Assembly (NCBI RefSeq): GCF_018982885.2
Contig: NZ_CP081849.1
Span: 842,786 to 906,785 of the forward strand
From: Polymorphobacter megasporae
Lineage (GTDB): Bacteria > Pseudomonadota > Alphaproteobacteria > Sphingomonadales > Sphingomonadaceae
DNA: 64,000 nt
Direction of reading: 5' to 3'
Positions 17,661-27,198 of this stretch are shown here, one piece after another. The translations under genes and the position numbers were made by a program. The number at the start of each line of letters is the position of its first letter. The first letter of the stretch is position 1. The notes under the pieces were generated by a model that saw only the letters and a list, made by a program, of their open reading frames with translations, ran no database searches and was not told the DNA's origin.

Positions 17661-18847
17661 CTAAGCTGCAAGTAGCGCTCTTCGACAATGTTCAAGATAA
17701 GCAGACTCATGGATGCCGACAAGGTCGACGACACTCGACCAGAGCCATGTCGGCGCGTCGAGACTTTGGATCTTTGCCGCGTGAGCTCGGCGGCCCATTC
17801 GGTCCGTTGATGGTTGTCGAGCTGCCGCCCGTGCGCGCGCCCAACGACCGACGCCAGCGACCTTGCGACCGCCTGCGCCTCGTCTGCGGTGAGCTCATCA
17901 AGTTCGGTCTTCAGGTCTTGCGGCATCAGTTCGCGGATGACGACGGCCGTACTGCCGAGCCGTCCGGCACCCATACGCTCGCCGAGGTGCGGCGACAGCG
18001 CCCGGGCTCCGGTAACGACACGCATCGCGTTATCGCGAGGCATCTCAGTGTGCGGATCACGCGGCGCAGCAGCCTTGGTGGCTTCCTTGATGTCGAGCAG
18101 CGCCGGCGACCCATCCGGTCTAAGCCGGGCGATCACTGCATAGCGCAGGCGGCCGAGCGAACTGCAGCCCTTCATCCAGTATGCGGCATCGAGCAGTTCG
18201 AGCGCTGTTTCATCGTTGCCACCGGCATTAGATCGCCATTGACGAGCGACGGTGTCGGAAGCGAGCAGGTCGCTCAGCAGACGGCGTTCTTCTTTGGTAA
18301 TCGGCCAATACGTAGAACCGAGCGGAATGACGGGCCGGATATCCCCGATGCGCTCTTCCGCCAGGTGCTTCCACCGCCGTCGTCCAGCAACCCGCAGCAG
18401 CTTGCGGATCGGAGCCGCGTGATCGTCGTCGTTGGCACCGTCACGACCTGCCAGTCCCTCGACATAGCCGACAATGATCGCCTCGATCATTCGCGCGGTT
18501 GTTGCGCCGGGGAGGTCGAACCCGCGGGCCGCAGCAGCGAGCGACAGCGCAAGTCGAATAATGTCGTGGGCTGGGTTGCCGATAACGGTCTGATCGAGAT
18601 CACGGATCTGGATCTCGACCTTGCCCTTCGCATCGGCGAGCGGTCCCAGATTGCCGAGATGGCAGTCGCCGCAGATCCAGATCGACGGCCCCGTGGGCAC
18701 CTTGCCGTCACTCTCCGCCAGCCATTCGTAGAACTTGACCGTGCTGCCGCGCACGTAGGCGTGCTGAGACCGCGCCATTTTTAAAGTTCGGGTTTGCCCC
18801 AAAACCTCTGCGCGGTCGGCAACGGCGACTAATTCGCGCTTTGACAT
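17661..18847 (-). pseudogene. DUF2252 protein, C-terminal frameshift
   Basis: DUF2252 proteins have a kinase-like fold (ICGDCHLGNLGPLADAKGKVEIQIRDLDQT, then DIIRLALSLAAAARG and LDIKEATKAA). About 360 residues are intact. Near 17765 the frame changes: the expected end SLDAPTWLWSSVVDLVGIHESAYLEHCRRALLAA is present in another frame and stops at 17661-17663, while the original frame runs on past the IS end to 17528. One indel explains this. Because only the last helix is affected the protein could keep some function. The biological role of the family is unknown. Confidence 0.8.
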
Positions 18848-18866
18848 CGATTATGCGTTTCCACGA

Positions 18867-19376
18867 TCAAAGATTTGCCTGCTCATCGGTGTCGAGATCG
18901 GCGTCCGGCGGGTAGTAGAGTTGGGCGCACTCGGCGCGGAGAACGCCGCCCTCAACGGACAGGTCGTCGCGATAGGCGTGGGTTACAAAGTCGAGCGTAT
19001 CGATGCCGCGCGCCTCGAAGTACATCTTGTGAACGTCGTCGCGACCCGCACCGTAAACGATGCGTTCGACCTTTGCCCAGATCGACGCCATGGTGCACAT
19101 CCCGCACGGCTGCAGCGTTGAGTATAGCGTCGCCCCCCGCATCTCGCCGCCGACGTTATGTTGTGTTGTGACCGCTATCCCTGCCTTGCGAAAGGCGACC
19201 ATTTCGGCGTGCGCGGTTGCATCGTGCAGCGTCTCGCACTCGTTGTGCGATGAGCCGACAATCTTGCCGTCGAGAACGATAACGCACCCGATCGGCGCCG
19301 ATGCTGGATCATCGCCGCGCGAGGTGGCGACCGCGATCGCCTCGCGCATCCAGTGCTCGTCTTCAGTTGTCGCCAT
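18867..19376 (-). CDS. Nucleoside/guanine deaminase-like (CMP/dCMP deaminase family)
   Basis: A 169-residue zinc-dependent deaminase. The metal and catalytic motifs are HAEMVAF (His ligand and catalytic Glu) and PCGMC (two Cys ligands). Substrates in this family include guanine, cytosine, tRNA adenosine and creatinine-like compounds; the sequence does not decide which. MATTEDEHWMREAI is the natural start; the upstream in-frame extension to 19439 is basic and not conserved-looking. It lies 20 bases upstream of the DUF2252 pseudogene on the same strand, so the two may have formed an operon. Confidence 0.85.
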   Translation of the reverse strand: MATTEDEHWMREAIAVATSRGDDPASAPIGCVIVLDGKIVGSSHNECETLHDATAHAEMVAFRKAGIAVTTQHNVGGEMRGATLYSTLQPCGMCTMASIWAKVERIVYGAGRDDVHKMYFEARGIDTLDFVTHAYRDDLSVEGGVLRAECAQLYYPPDADLDTDEQANL

Positions 19377-19680
19377 GTTGCCTCCGCGATCTTTCTTTCC
19401 GAAACGAGCAAAGACAGTCAAGGCGCGCTGGGACCGCACCCGAGCCTCGCTGGCTCTGAGCGATCGTCATGACCGCTCGTTATTCGCGGTCCAGTTTGCG
19501 CAAGAGCGCTTTCATGGGATGAATGTTCGATCTGGGCGGAGCACCGGGCCCCTTGCAGGTGGCTCCAGAGAGCCTCCAACTTATCGTCGGCATAGCCTAT
19601 GTTTTCTCCGCAGCCGCACCTGCAGCCCTCGTGTGCCAGCATGAGACAGTATCATCGAACCAGATCTCCGGGAGAACATG

Positions 19681-19704
19681 CCGACGCTGGCGAACCAGCG
19701 TCGG
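19681..19704 (-). terminator. UUCG-loop hairpin after DUF2493 gene
   Basis: A perfect 10-bp stem, CCGACGCTGG-TTCG-CCAGCGTCGG read on the minus strand, begins 11 bases past the stop of the DUF2493 gene. A cUUCGg-type loop is unusually stable. It is followed by CATGTTCTCC rather than a T-run. Confidence 0.6.
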
Positions 19705-19715
19705 CGATCGGCGGG

Positions 19716-20654
19716 TCAGGCCGCCTTGGCGGCGGCCACTGGCGGGGTGCCGAGCGGACCACGACGGTCGACCACACTAATCCGCTGCGTCCTCGCCTCT
19801 TCGACGAGGCGCTCGAGAACGCCGTTGCCTGGGTAGGCAATCACGTAGCGGGGCTTGATCGACAGGAACTGTTCGTTGCGACGGAACCCGGCACGCTGGC
19901 CGAGCTTGGGGTCGAGCCCGAAGACGACCTGCGGGATCTTCTTGCGCTCGGCCCAGCCAGCAGCAAAGCGGTCGATGCCCTTGGTGTCCCCACCGTGGAC
20001 GAGAACCATGTCGCCGACACGGTCGTGCACCCGGTCGAGGGTGCGGAAGAGATCGTCGGCGAACTGTTTGGCCTGCGTCTCGTCGATGACCATGCGGCCG
20101 CCCGAGAATACCACCGGGGTGCCGGCGGGCATCGCCTGGGCCTTTCTGGTCTCGGCTCGGGCGCGGATGAACGCGCGTCCTTCGACGATTGCCGAGGTCA
20201 TCCTGGGGACCGAACGACCACCGCGCTGGGCACGCCAGCTGTAGCTGGTCTCGGCGCAGTAGAGCATCGCGGCCTGTTCGCGCATGATCTCGAACGACTG
20301 CATCACCTGTTCGGTCTCGCGGGCGCGGTCGATCACGGCTTCGAGATTGGCGCTGCCGATCTCGGACTGGTCGCGGTCACGGACGAGAATGCGGATCTCG
20401 TTGCTGAGGTCATCGAGCTTGCGCTCCTGCTTCTCACCGGCCCGGTGGAAGATGTTGACGAACTGCCATGCGAGATCTTGGGCGGGTTTTTCCATGGTCG
20501 TATCGGCGAGGACACCGAACATCTCGTTCCAGGCGGCGCGGACGGAATGTTCGAGCGCATCGGTGCCCGGAAAATCCTGCGAAGGTTCGGCGTCCTTGAC
20601 GCTTAGGCCCTCGAGGCCGGCGTCGAGGAGAATGGAGGCGAGACTGGCTTGCAT
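19716..20654 (-). CDS. DUF2493 (SLOG-like nucleotide-binding) protein
   Basis: A 312-residue protein typical of plasmids and integrative elements in Alphaproteobacteria. The N-terminal 190 residues are helical. The C-terminal domain (about 190-305) is DUF2493: VVFSGGRMVIDETQ, VHGGDTKGIDRFAAGWAERKK and YVIAYPGNG, resembling a SLOG fold that binds nucleotide-like ligands. The start MQASLASILLDAG has AAGGAGC eight bases upstream. It is preceded by leader copy 3, of the same family as the ssb leader, which suggests the two genes are expressed together. Confidence 0.85.
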   Translation of the reverse strand: MQASLASILLDAGLEGLSVKDAEPSQDFPGTDALEHSVRAAWNEMFGVLADTTMEKPAQDLAWQFVNIFHRAGEKQERKLDDLSNEIRILVRDRDQSEIGSANLEAVIDRARETEQVMQSFEIMREQAAMLYCAETSYSWRAQRGGRSVPRMTSAIVEGRAFIRARAETRKAQAMPAGTPVVFSGGRMVIDETQAKQFADDLFRTLDRVHDRVGDMVLVHGGDTKGIDRFAAGWAERKKIPQVVFGLDPKLGQRAGFRRNEQFLSIKPRYVIAYPGNGVLERLVEEARTQRISVVDRRGPLGTPPVAAAKAA

Positions 20655-20694
20655 CGGGAAAGCTCCTTGGATGTCGCCGGCAGGAGATCCGTCG

Positions 20695-20890
20695 GCGTGA
20701 GCCCGACAAGACCGGTGGCCCTGGCAGCGGCACCGAGCGCGAAGACGCGAGGGGAACCCATGATACGCGGGGTGGTGCGGGCAGCGCGTTCCCCGGCCCC
20801 GCGTCAGCGGAGAGCCGGAGAGAACGAGCAACACGGCCCGCGGGTCAGGGGTTGCTGCTGCCGGGGCTGCCGGTCAGGGCTCCCTCTAAG
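20695..20890 (-). promoter_or_regulatory. Leader element, copy 3 (before DUF2493 gene)
   Basis: The block from about 20774 (GGTGCGGGCAGC) through GCGGAGAGCCGGAGAG to AGCAACACGGCC is closely similar to 1301-1365 in front of ssb. Differences are mostly compensated in the main stem (CCGGCCCCGC against GCGGAGAGCCGG, with a G-U pair). A CGCG/CGCG hairpin at about 20738-20750 matches the second hairpin of copy 2. It lacks the CCTAAGCCGCGACAGCGG upstream hairpin of copies 1 and 2. Its distance to the start codon (about 50 bases) is similar to copy 2. Confidence 0.65.
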
Positions 20891-21056
20891 CCGACGGACC
20901 CTCGCCGATGACCTGCAAGCCCGCTACCGTGCACGCATGTTACCCTCCTACGGTCGGCGGTAGGGGGGATGACGGCATAACGTTGCCTCAGATCATAGGA
21001 GCTTGCACCGCTGCTACCCTTGCCAATCTGACCCGCGTTGGGGATAACAGAACATC

Positions 21057-22016
21057 ATGCGAACAGGGCTCGACCATCTGCCAGCGGGGAAGCAGCGCGA
21101 GCTCGAGCGCGTGGTCGCGATCCTGTTCGAAGAGTTTCAGGCGGCGGCGCGGAATGCGACCGGAAAGCGCGCGACGGGGCGGATTCTCAAGATCTTGCTC
21201 TACGGCAGCTATGCCCGCGGGGGCTGGATCGACGAGCCGCACACGGCCAAGGGATATCAGTCGGACTATGACCTGCTCGTCATCGTTAACCAGGGCGAAC
21301 TGACCGATCGCGTCGCCTACTGGCAGGTGGCTGAGGAGCGACTGATCCGCGAGCTGTCGATCACTAAGACGCTCAGGACCCCCGTCAACTTCATCGTCCA
21401 CACTCTCCAGGAGGTGAACGACGGTCTCGCCCATGGCCGCTACTTCTTCATCGACGTGGCAAAGGACGGCATCGCCGTCTACCAGGCCGACGACACCGAC
21501 CTCCACACGCCAAAGCCGAAGACGCCCGAGCAAGCGCTCTGCATGGCGAAGGAATATCTTGAGGAGTGGCTGCCGAGTGGCGCGGGATTTATGGACACAG
21601 CTCGCTACGTTCAAAGCAAAGGGCGACTAAAAGAGGCGGCTTTCGACCTCCACCAGGCGACCGAACGACTTTACCACTGCGTCCTGCTCGTGCTGACCTT
21701 CTACACGCCGCACGTTCACAACATCGCCTTCCTGCGCTCGCAGGCCGAGCGGCTCGACGCCCGGCTGATTGCGGCATGGCCGCGCGAGAGCCGCCAGCAC
21801 CGGGCGATGTTCGAGAAGCTCAAGGACGCCTACGTCAAGGCGCGGTATTCCAAGCACTACAGTATCGATGCGGCCGAGCTCGAATGGCTCGGCGGCTGCG
21901 TCGAGGCGCTTGGGAGTGCAGTTCATGCCGTGTGTTCGGAGCGGATCGTGGCACTTGAAGACGAAACGCGGTTACAGCTGATCGGTGCCGATGGGCGTAC
22001 TTCACTGTCACGTTGA
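21057..22016 (+). CDS. Fused nucleotidyltransferase-HEPN protein
   Basis: A 319-residue protein joining an MNT-type nucleotidyltransferase (residues about 40-150: LLYGSYARGGW, then SDYDLLVIV, the GS and DxD motifs) to a C-terminal HEPN domain (about 170-300: AAFDLHQATERLYHC, AYVKARYSKHYSI). In two-gene MNT/HEPN systems, MNT is an AMP-adding antitoxin for the HEPN RNase toxin. Here both are one chain, which is also known as a stand-alone family without a proven toxin. It is a single gene, divergent from the DUF2493 gene. Confidence 0.85.
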   Translation: MRTGLDHLPAGKQRELERVVAILFEEFQAAARNATGKRATGRILKILLYGSYARGGWIDEPHTAKGYQSDYDLLVIVNQGELTDRVAYWQVAEERLIRELSITKTLRTPVNFIVHTLQEVNDGLAHGRYFFIDVAKDGIAVYQADDTDLHTPKPKTPEQALCMAKEYLEEWLPSGAGFMDTARYVQSKGRLKEAAFDLHQATERLYHCVLLVLTFYTPHVHNIAFLRSQAERLDARLIAAWPRESRQHRAMFEKLKDAYVKARYSKHYSIDAAELEWLGGCVEALGSAVHAVCSERIVALEDETRLQLIGADGRTSLSR

Positions 22017-22306
22017 TTAAATGTCGCTTTGCCGCGCTGCCGTTATTGGTTTGTGGCAAAGCCGAGCGCCCCCAGCCCCGCCGATGTGAAAATTCTCTTC
22101 CGGCGGCAGCCATGCGCCTGAAACCCAGACTTTCGAGGCCGGACCGATCTGCCAAGAACGCTACTCGTTTAGATTGTCCGGGGCGACTGCTTCGCACCCA
22201 TTTCCGGCCGATCAAGACCGCGGCCGACCAGCCCATTTTCAGCCGTTAAAGTTTGCCGCAATATAGCCCGTTAACGGACGTTTGTTCAGATTGGCCCGCG
22301 AGCCAG

Positions 22307-22429
22307 CTAGAGTATCCGTTGTGATCAAGCGGGTTTTGGGGTCCACACTTGTTCGGCCTTGAGCAGCGAGCTTGCCAGGATAACGAGCTTCCGCATGACG
22401 GCTGTGATCGCGACCTTTGGCGGTTTTCC
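22307..22429 (-). repeat. IS110-type 3' end fragment, inverted copy
   Basis: This 123-base piece, read on the minus strand, matches 23445-23568 (the 3' end of the IS110 pseudogene) with few differences, including the last transposase codons PKVAITAVMRKLVIL. The two copies face each other. It is a leftover of a second element; no transposase core accompanies it. Confidence 0.7.
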
Positions 22430-22436
22430 AGCATGC

Positions 22437-22500
22437 ATCTTGAATCAGATCGCAGCTGTGTTGGGAATTCCCGACGAGTCTGTCAGCTCGAAAGATGCTT
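22437..22500 (-). repeat. IS630-type end fragment
   Basis: The sequence TTGAATCAGATCGCAGCTGT ... CTGTCAGCTCGAAAGATGCT resembles the right end of the IS630 remnant (26127-26190). No transposase is attached. The remaining bases to 22701 show nothing recognisable. Confidence 0.5.
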
Positions 22501-22701
22501 GTCTTATGAAGATGCCGGCCTTTCTGCGAGGATGGGCCGCCGCCGACGAGCCGCAAACCTGCCGGCGGCGGGAAGGGACGGATCGTGAAAATGCTGGCCG
22601 TTGTGGGCCGAGCTAGAGTTTGATCGCCCTTCTCTTTTCCTGTGGCCTGAACGGATACGTGGGATTGAAGACCCGCATGACAAGCAGAGGACCTGGAAAA
22701 G

Positions 22702-23531
22702 ATGGAGACCACTATAGCTCAGAATGTCGGCGTCGACATCTGCAGAGCGACGCTCGATAGGATCGTGACGTCACCCGCGTCGTCTTCGAGCCGACCGGGC
22801 GATCACGACTTCGAGCGCTGGCTCGGGAGTGCCGGCCTGTCGCTCGCCAAGGTCAACCGCGGCAGGCGCGGCGCTCTGCCGAAGCGATCGGCTGCAACGC
22901 CAAGACCGATGCCGTCGATGCCGCGATGCTGGCGCGCATGGGCGCGTTGCTCGAGCTGCCGTCGCGGCCGATCTCCGGCGAGACCTTCGACGCGATGAAG
23001 GAGTTGCAGGTCGCCCGGCTCGGGCTGGTCAATGATCGCACCGCTGCGAAGAACCGCGAACATGTCTGCCGCTCGCCGCCGCGCAGCGGCTTGCCCAGAT
23101 CAACCGTCAGATCGCCGCGATCGACGCCGAACTGAAAACCAGCCTGTCCCGCGAGCCGGAACTCGCCGCACGCTTCAACGTCCTCGTCTCCATCCCGGGT
23201 ATCGGCGAGATTACGGCAATCGCCATGCTCATCGATATGCCCGAACTCGGCACACTCGATAGCGAGCAGGTCGCGTCGCTGGCCGGTCTCGCACCGAACG
23301 CTCGCGACAGCGGGCAGCATCGCGGTAAAACGCCATATCCGCGGCGGCCGCGCCGAACTGCGACGCGCTCTTTACACGCCCGCGCTCGTCGCCACCCGGT
23401 TCAACCCCAACATGAAAGCCAAGTACACCGCACTCGTCGCCGCCGGAAAACCGCCAAAGGTCGCGATCACAGCCGTCATGCGGAAGCTCGTTATACTGGC
23501 AAACTGGCTGCTCGAGGCCGAACGAGTGTAG
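22702..23531 (+). pseudogene. IS110-family transposase, multiply frameshifted
   Basis: Pieces of one IS110 transposase lie in all three frames: QNVGVDICRATLD (RuvC-like Asp), FERWLGSAGLSLAKVN, MLARMGALLELPSRPISGETFDAMKELQVARLGLVNDRTAAKNR, then LAQINRQIAAIDAELK, LVSIPGIGEITAIAMLIDMPELGTL and PKVAITAVMRKLVIL. The region encoding the middle of the N-terminal domain is shortened. At least four shifts make it inactive. Confidence 0.8.
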
Positions 23532-23581
23532 ACCCCAAAACCCGCTTGATCGCAACGGATACTCTAGGTAGAGCTTCGATC

Positions 23582-24775
23582 CTAAAGCTTGACAGCGGGA
23601 CGACGATTCCGATTGAAATGGCGCTGAATAAGGCCAATCGCAGCGAACCCGATCAAAAATGTTGCCCAACTGTTTGGCTCGGGCACCACTGTTATCCTGG
23701 ATGGAACATCGGCTTGCGGTGAGCTCGATTGAATAAGATCCTCGTCAGGCAGGGTCATAGAAATAAAGGGAATTGCGGCCGGTGTAACATAATGCTTTCC
23801 CGTAAGCAAGAAGTATGCATCGCGGTAATTACTAGGAAGCTCAATCGCAGAGCTTAACGCTAGAATTGTGTTGGCAGATATCAAGTTGTTCACACCATCG
23901 GGTGTTCGTAATCCGACCGTATAAAGTGAGCCCGGCTGTGGCGACAAAAAGTTCCCAGAAATCTTGCTGTCAACGCATGAATAGCAAGCTATTCCCTGAG
24001 GATAGAGAGCGTTCAAGATATTATTCTCGATAATAATTCTCAGCCCGCCACCCTTCGTGGAGTCGAATGACGTTAAACCCTGCGTATTCCCATAAACAAG
24101 GTTATTAGCTATAGTTATATCTGACTGGACCGTATGACCCACCATACTTCCGAGCTGAACGCAGTCCGGATGAGCGCCAGCAGACGGGCTACTACCGACA
24201 CAGCTATTGTTAGTAATCGAAACGTGATGATCGTCGAACACATCGAAGCCATCACTTACCGAGTTTATTATCTGATTATTACTGAGAGCAATAAAGCTCG
24301 AATGAACCACGCCCACTCCAACAGACAGGCCATTAAATGTAGAATTCGTAACACGGGCATTTTTCACCGTCTGGAGTTGAATTCCACCACTCCTATCAGA
24401 CGGATTGCCATTGATCGATACATGGTCAAACTGAATATTTCCACCGCCGTATACGACAATTGCCTTGTTGTAAGCAGTTTTAGTGGATGTCGAGTCGAAC
24501 AAGCCTCCGTAAAAGTTTAATCCATTTACATTCTGAATTTTTACCGATCCGGTAAAGGTTGCGCTAGACGCATCCAGCGTCACGGGCGTGCTGAAGGTTT
24601 TATTCTGCAACGCTATGCCGCCGAACGAGCCGGATAACTTGATCACGTCTCCCGGTTTGGCTGTCTTCCACGCGTTTGCCAAGGTTGATGACGAAGCTTT
24701 AATGGTCGCTGCGATCGTAGGCGAACTCCCGATAAGCGCAAACACAATGAACCAATTATTTACAATACGCAACAT
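23582..24775 (-). CDS. Exported right-handed beta-helix protein with PEP-CTERM tail
   Basis: About 397 residues: a signal peptide (NWFIVFALIGSSPTIAA), then a long series of short beta-helix turns rich in N, S, G and I (VTNSTFNGLSVGVGVVH, ALSNNQIINSVSDGFDVFDDHHVSITNNS, IIIENNILNAL), and a C-terminal VPEPNSWATFLIGFAAIGLIQRHFNRNRR sorting tail. Such proteins are often polysaccharide lyases or surface-anchored carbohydrate-binding proteins; no catalytic set can be named. The gene is visibly AT-richer than its neighbours and sits between IS remnants, so it was probably acquired recently. The start is uncertain (24775 or 24808). Confidence 0.75.
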   Translation of the reverse strand: MLRIVNNWFIVFALIGSSPTIAATIKASSSTLANAWKTAKPGDVIKLSGSFGGIALQNKTFSTPVTLDASSATFTGSVKIQNVNGLNFYGGLFDSTSTKTAYNKAIVVYGGGNIQFDHVSINGNPSDRSGGIQLQTVKNARVTNSTFNGLSVGVGVVHSSFIALSNNQIINSVSDGFDVFDDHHVSITNNSCVGSSPSAGAHPDCVQLGSMVGHTVQSDITIANNLVYGNTQGLTSFDSTKGGGLRIIIENNILNALYPQGIACYSCVDSKISGNFLSPQPGSLYTVGLRTPDGVNNLISANTILALSSAIELPSNYRDAYFLLTGKHYVTPAAIPFISMTLPDEDLIQSSSPQADVPSRITVVPEPNSWATFLIGFAAIGLIQRHFNRNRRPAVKL

Positions 24776-25193
24776 ATTACATCCAATCCAAAGAATGATT
24801 ACCATCAATCTGGTCCGGCATTACGTTTCCGAAATCGTCCGTTCATAGATAATACACCAATTCTTCGATAAGAAAGATTCAGCAATACCGAATAAGACCC
24901 GTCCGCGCTATTAATGGCTCAACGGCTATCAAGTTCCTCGGGTTGTGGGGAGATATTTTCATGCCTAACCGTAGGTAACACTTACAGGGCCGGTTTATTC
25001 CCAGATCATTATCTTCTCACTATAAAGCGATAATGCAATAGATCATTCCTTTTCGTAGATGAATCGGTGTCATTTCGGGTCCAGCCGACATATAACTGAC
25101 GCGACGTCGTCTAGCCAGAGCCGAATGTGCGCAGACATCGTTGGCGCGAGCCGAATTTGTGATAAATATGTAAAGCAGGGCATGCAGCGTTAA
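24776..25193. other. AT-rich intergenic region
   Basis: This stretch upstream of the beta-helix gene shares its AT-rich composition and has no recognisable frame. It probably holds the promoter of that gene. The boundary to the IS630 remnant (start AGCATTTT at 25194) marks the end of the AT-rich segment. Confidence 0.4.
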
Positions 25194-26189
25194 AGCATTT
25201 TCCGATTACTACGCATCATAGCCGTTATGCCTAAAGTGGTCGGCGCATTCGTCGGGTGTGAACGTTTCTAGGCCATTGCCGATCACGCTGCACAGCTGGT
25301 CGACGGATCGGGCGGCGGCTTTGTGGAGCAGTGCTTTAAGCTTTGAGAAGGCGTTCTCGATCGGGTTGAGGTCGGGCGCGTACGGTGGGAGGAAGATCAG
25401 CCTGGCACCGCTCGCCCCCATGGCTTTGCGGATTGCGGCACCCTTGTCGGCTGGCAGGTAGTCCATGATGACCTCGTCGTCGGGGCTGAGCGTCGACAAC
25501 AGGATTTACTCGGCAAAGGCGCGGTCATGCCCGTCAGCCACAGCGCGCCGGTTACTGTCGGGGTCGTCCAACGTCCATGGCACGCTCATTCACAGTCGTG
25601 CCCCTCGCGGTTCCGGCCCGTGAAGCCGCGCCATCTTGGGACTTGCTCGGGTCTCGTTGATGAACACAAGGCGGTGCGGGTCGAGGCCGAGCTGGCCTTC
25701 GAACCACACACAGCGCTTTAGGACGTCGGAACGATCCTGCTCCGCTGCATAGCCGGACTTTTTTTGAGCGTGATCCTCCTGCGCACGAAGAACCGCCACA
25801 GCGTCGCCATGCCGACGATGACGCCGTGCCCGGCAAGCAGCTCGCGGAGCTCGGCGAGCGTGATATCCGGCTGCCTGGCGACGGCATCGAGCATCACATC
25901 GGTATAGGCCTCGCCCCGTCCGGAGTGTCGGTCGCCGCCCTGCCGCTTCGGCGTGGCAGAATCCAGTCGTCGTCAGCGAATGCCACAAGATCGCTCGAGA
26001 TGCTTACCCCTAATCACGCCGCCGCCAGACGTCGCGACAGCCCGCCGTCGATCACTGCCACCGCCCGCTTCCGAAGATCAATCGACAGCGCCTTGGCATG
26101 CATGTCAGCCTCCCTCACCAGCGCGCAGCTTGAATCAGATCGAAGCTCGCTTGAGAATCCGCAACCAACCTGTCAGCTCGTAAAATGCT
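25194..26189 (-). mobile_element. IS630-family element with dead transposase
   Basis: The ends AGCATTTTCCGA (left) and the complement of TCGTAAAATGCT (right) are imperfect inverted repeats. The transposase starts at 26103 (MHAKALSIDLRKRAVAVIDGGLSRRLAAA). It meets a TGA where Arg (CGA) is expected, then runs through several frames. The last part (25209-25499) is readable: DDEVIMDYLPADKGAAIRKAMG and LPPYAPDLNPIENAFSKLK, with the second Asp and the Glu of the DDE triad. It is clearly inactive. Confidence 0.75.
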
Positions 26190-26369
26190 CAAAGTGTAGG
26201 ATTACGCAGATTCGCGGGCATCTAGCGATACAGTTGAGCCCGTTCGAGCCGCCACCATTATGTTACCCGGTTTTCTTCCTCCGGTTCGAATGAAAGTATC
26301 CGGCATTGTAAGCTCTGCAAGGACGCTTAAGGCCGTGAACAAGAGTAGGGATTCCGAGGAGCAGTTTCG

Positions 26370-27198
26370 CACGCGCTCCGGCGAGCCAAGACCGGCACGC
26401 CGGTGGCCGAGGTGATCCGGCGGATGGAGGTTTCCCAGCAGACGTTCTATCGGTAGAAAAAGCCGTATGCAGAGTTCGGCGTCGGCGAGCTTCGTCGGCT
26501 GAAGCTTTGGGAGGTAGACGCGAGCTCAAGCAGCTTGTCGACGATCTCGGCTCCACAAGCATATCTTGAAGGACGTGCTGTCAAAAAAGGTCTCAAGCCT
26601 AGGCGAAAACGCGAGCTTGTCGTGTCCGTCCAGGCGGCTCGCGGTGTCAGTCAGCGGCGGAGCTACCTCGAGCTTGACGTCGAGCGCTCGCTGATCCGGT
26701 ATGTCTCGGTGAAGCCGGACCAAGCGGCAGTGCAGCTGCGCATCCACGATCCTGCTCAGGCGCGGATGGAATACGGATATTATCGGATTTACATCATGCT
26801 TCGCCTGGGGGTTAGTTGGTGAATCACAAGCGGGTCTACCGCCTGTATCGACAGGATGGACTAAGCCTTCGTCTGAAGAAGCCGAGGCGCCACGTCAGCG
26901 CTTCCGATCGCGTCCGATAACCAGCGGTGGAGGCACCGGACGAGATATGATCGATGGACTCCGCCTCGGATGCGTTATCTGACGGCCAGCGCCGAAGGCG
27001 TTGACCGTCGTCGACACCTACACCCGCGAGGCGCTGGCGATCGATATCGATCAGGGCATCAAGGGCGAGCATGTTGTCGAAGCGATGACACGGATCGCCG
27101 GCACCCGCGGGTCGCCCAAGAGAATCCGTGTCGACAACGGCCCCGAGTTCATCTCGAAGGCGCTCGACCGCTGGGCCTACGAGAACGGCGTCACCTTA
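26370..27198 (+). pseudogene. IS3-family transposase remnant, 3' truncated by IS5
   Basis: OrfA sense is seen in KTGTPVAEVIRRMEVSQQTFYR, then a stop, then ELRRLKL and KHILKDVLSKK. OrfB parts are ARMEYGYYRIYIMLRLG, NHKRVYRLYRQDGLSLR, LTVVDTYTREALAIDI and IRVDNGPEFISKALDRWAYENGVT (second Asp of the DDE). Several stops and shifts are present. The reading ends exactly at the TTA target of the IS5 copy, and the sequence beyond that IS (from 28133) does not resume it, so the distal half was lost. Confidence 0.75.
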
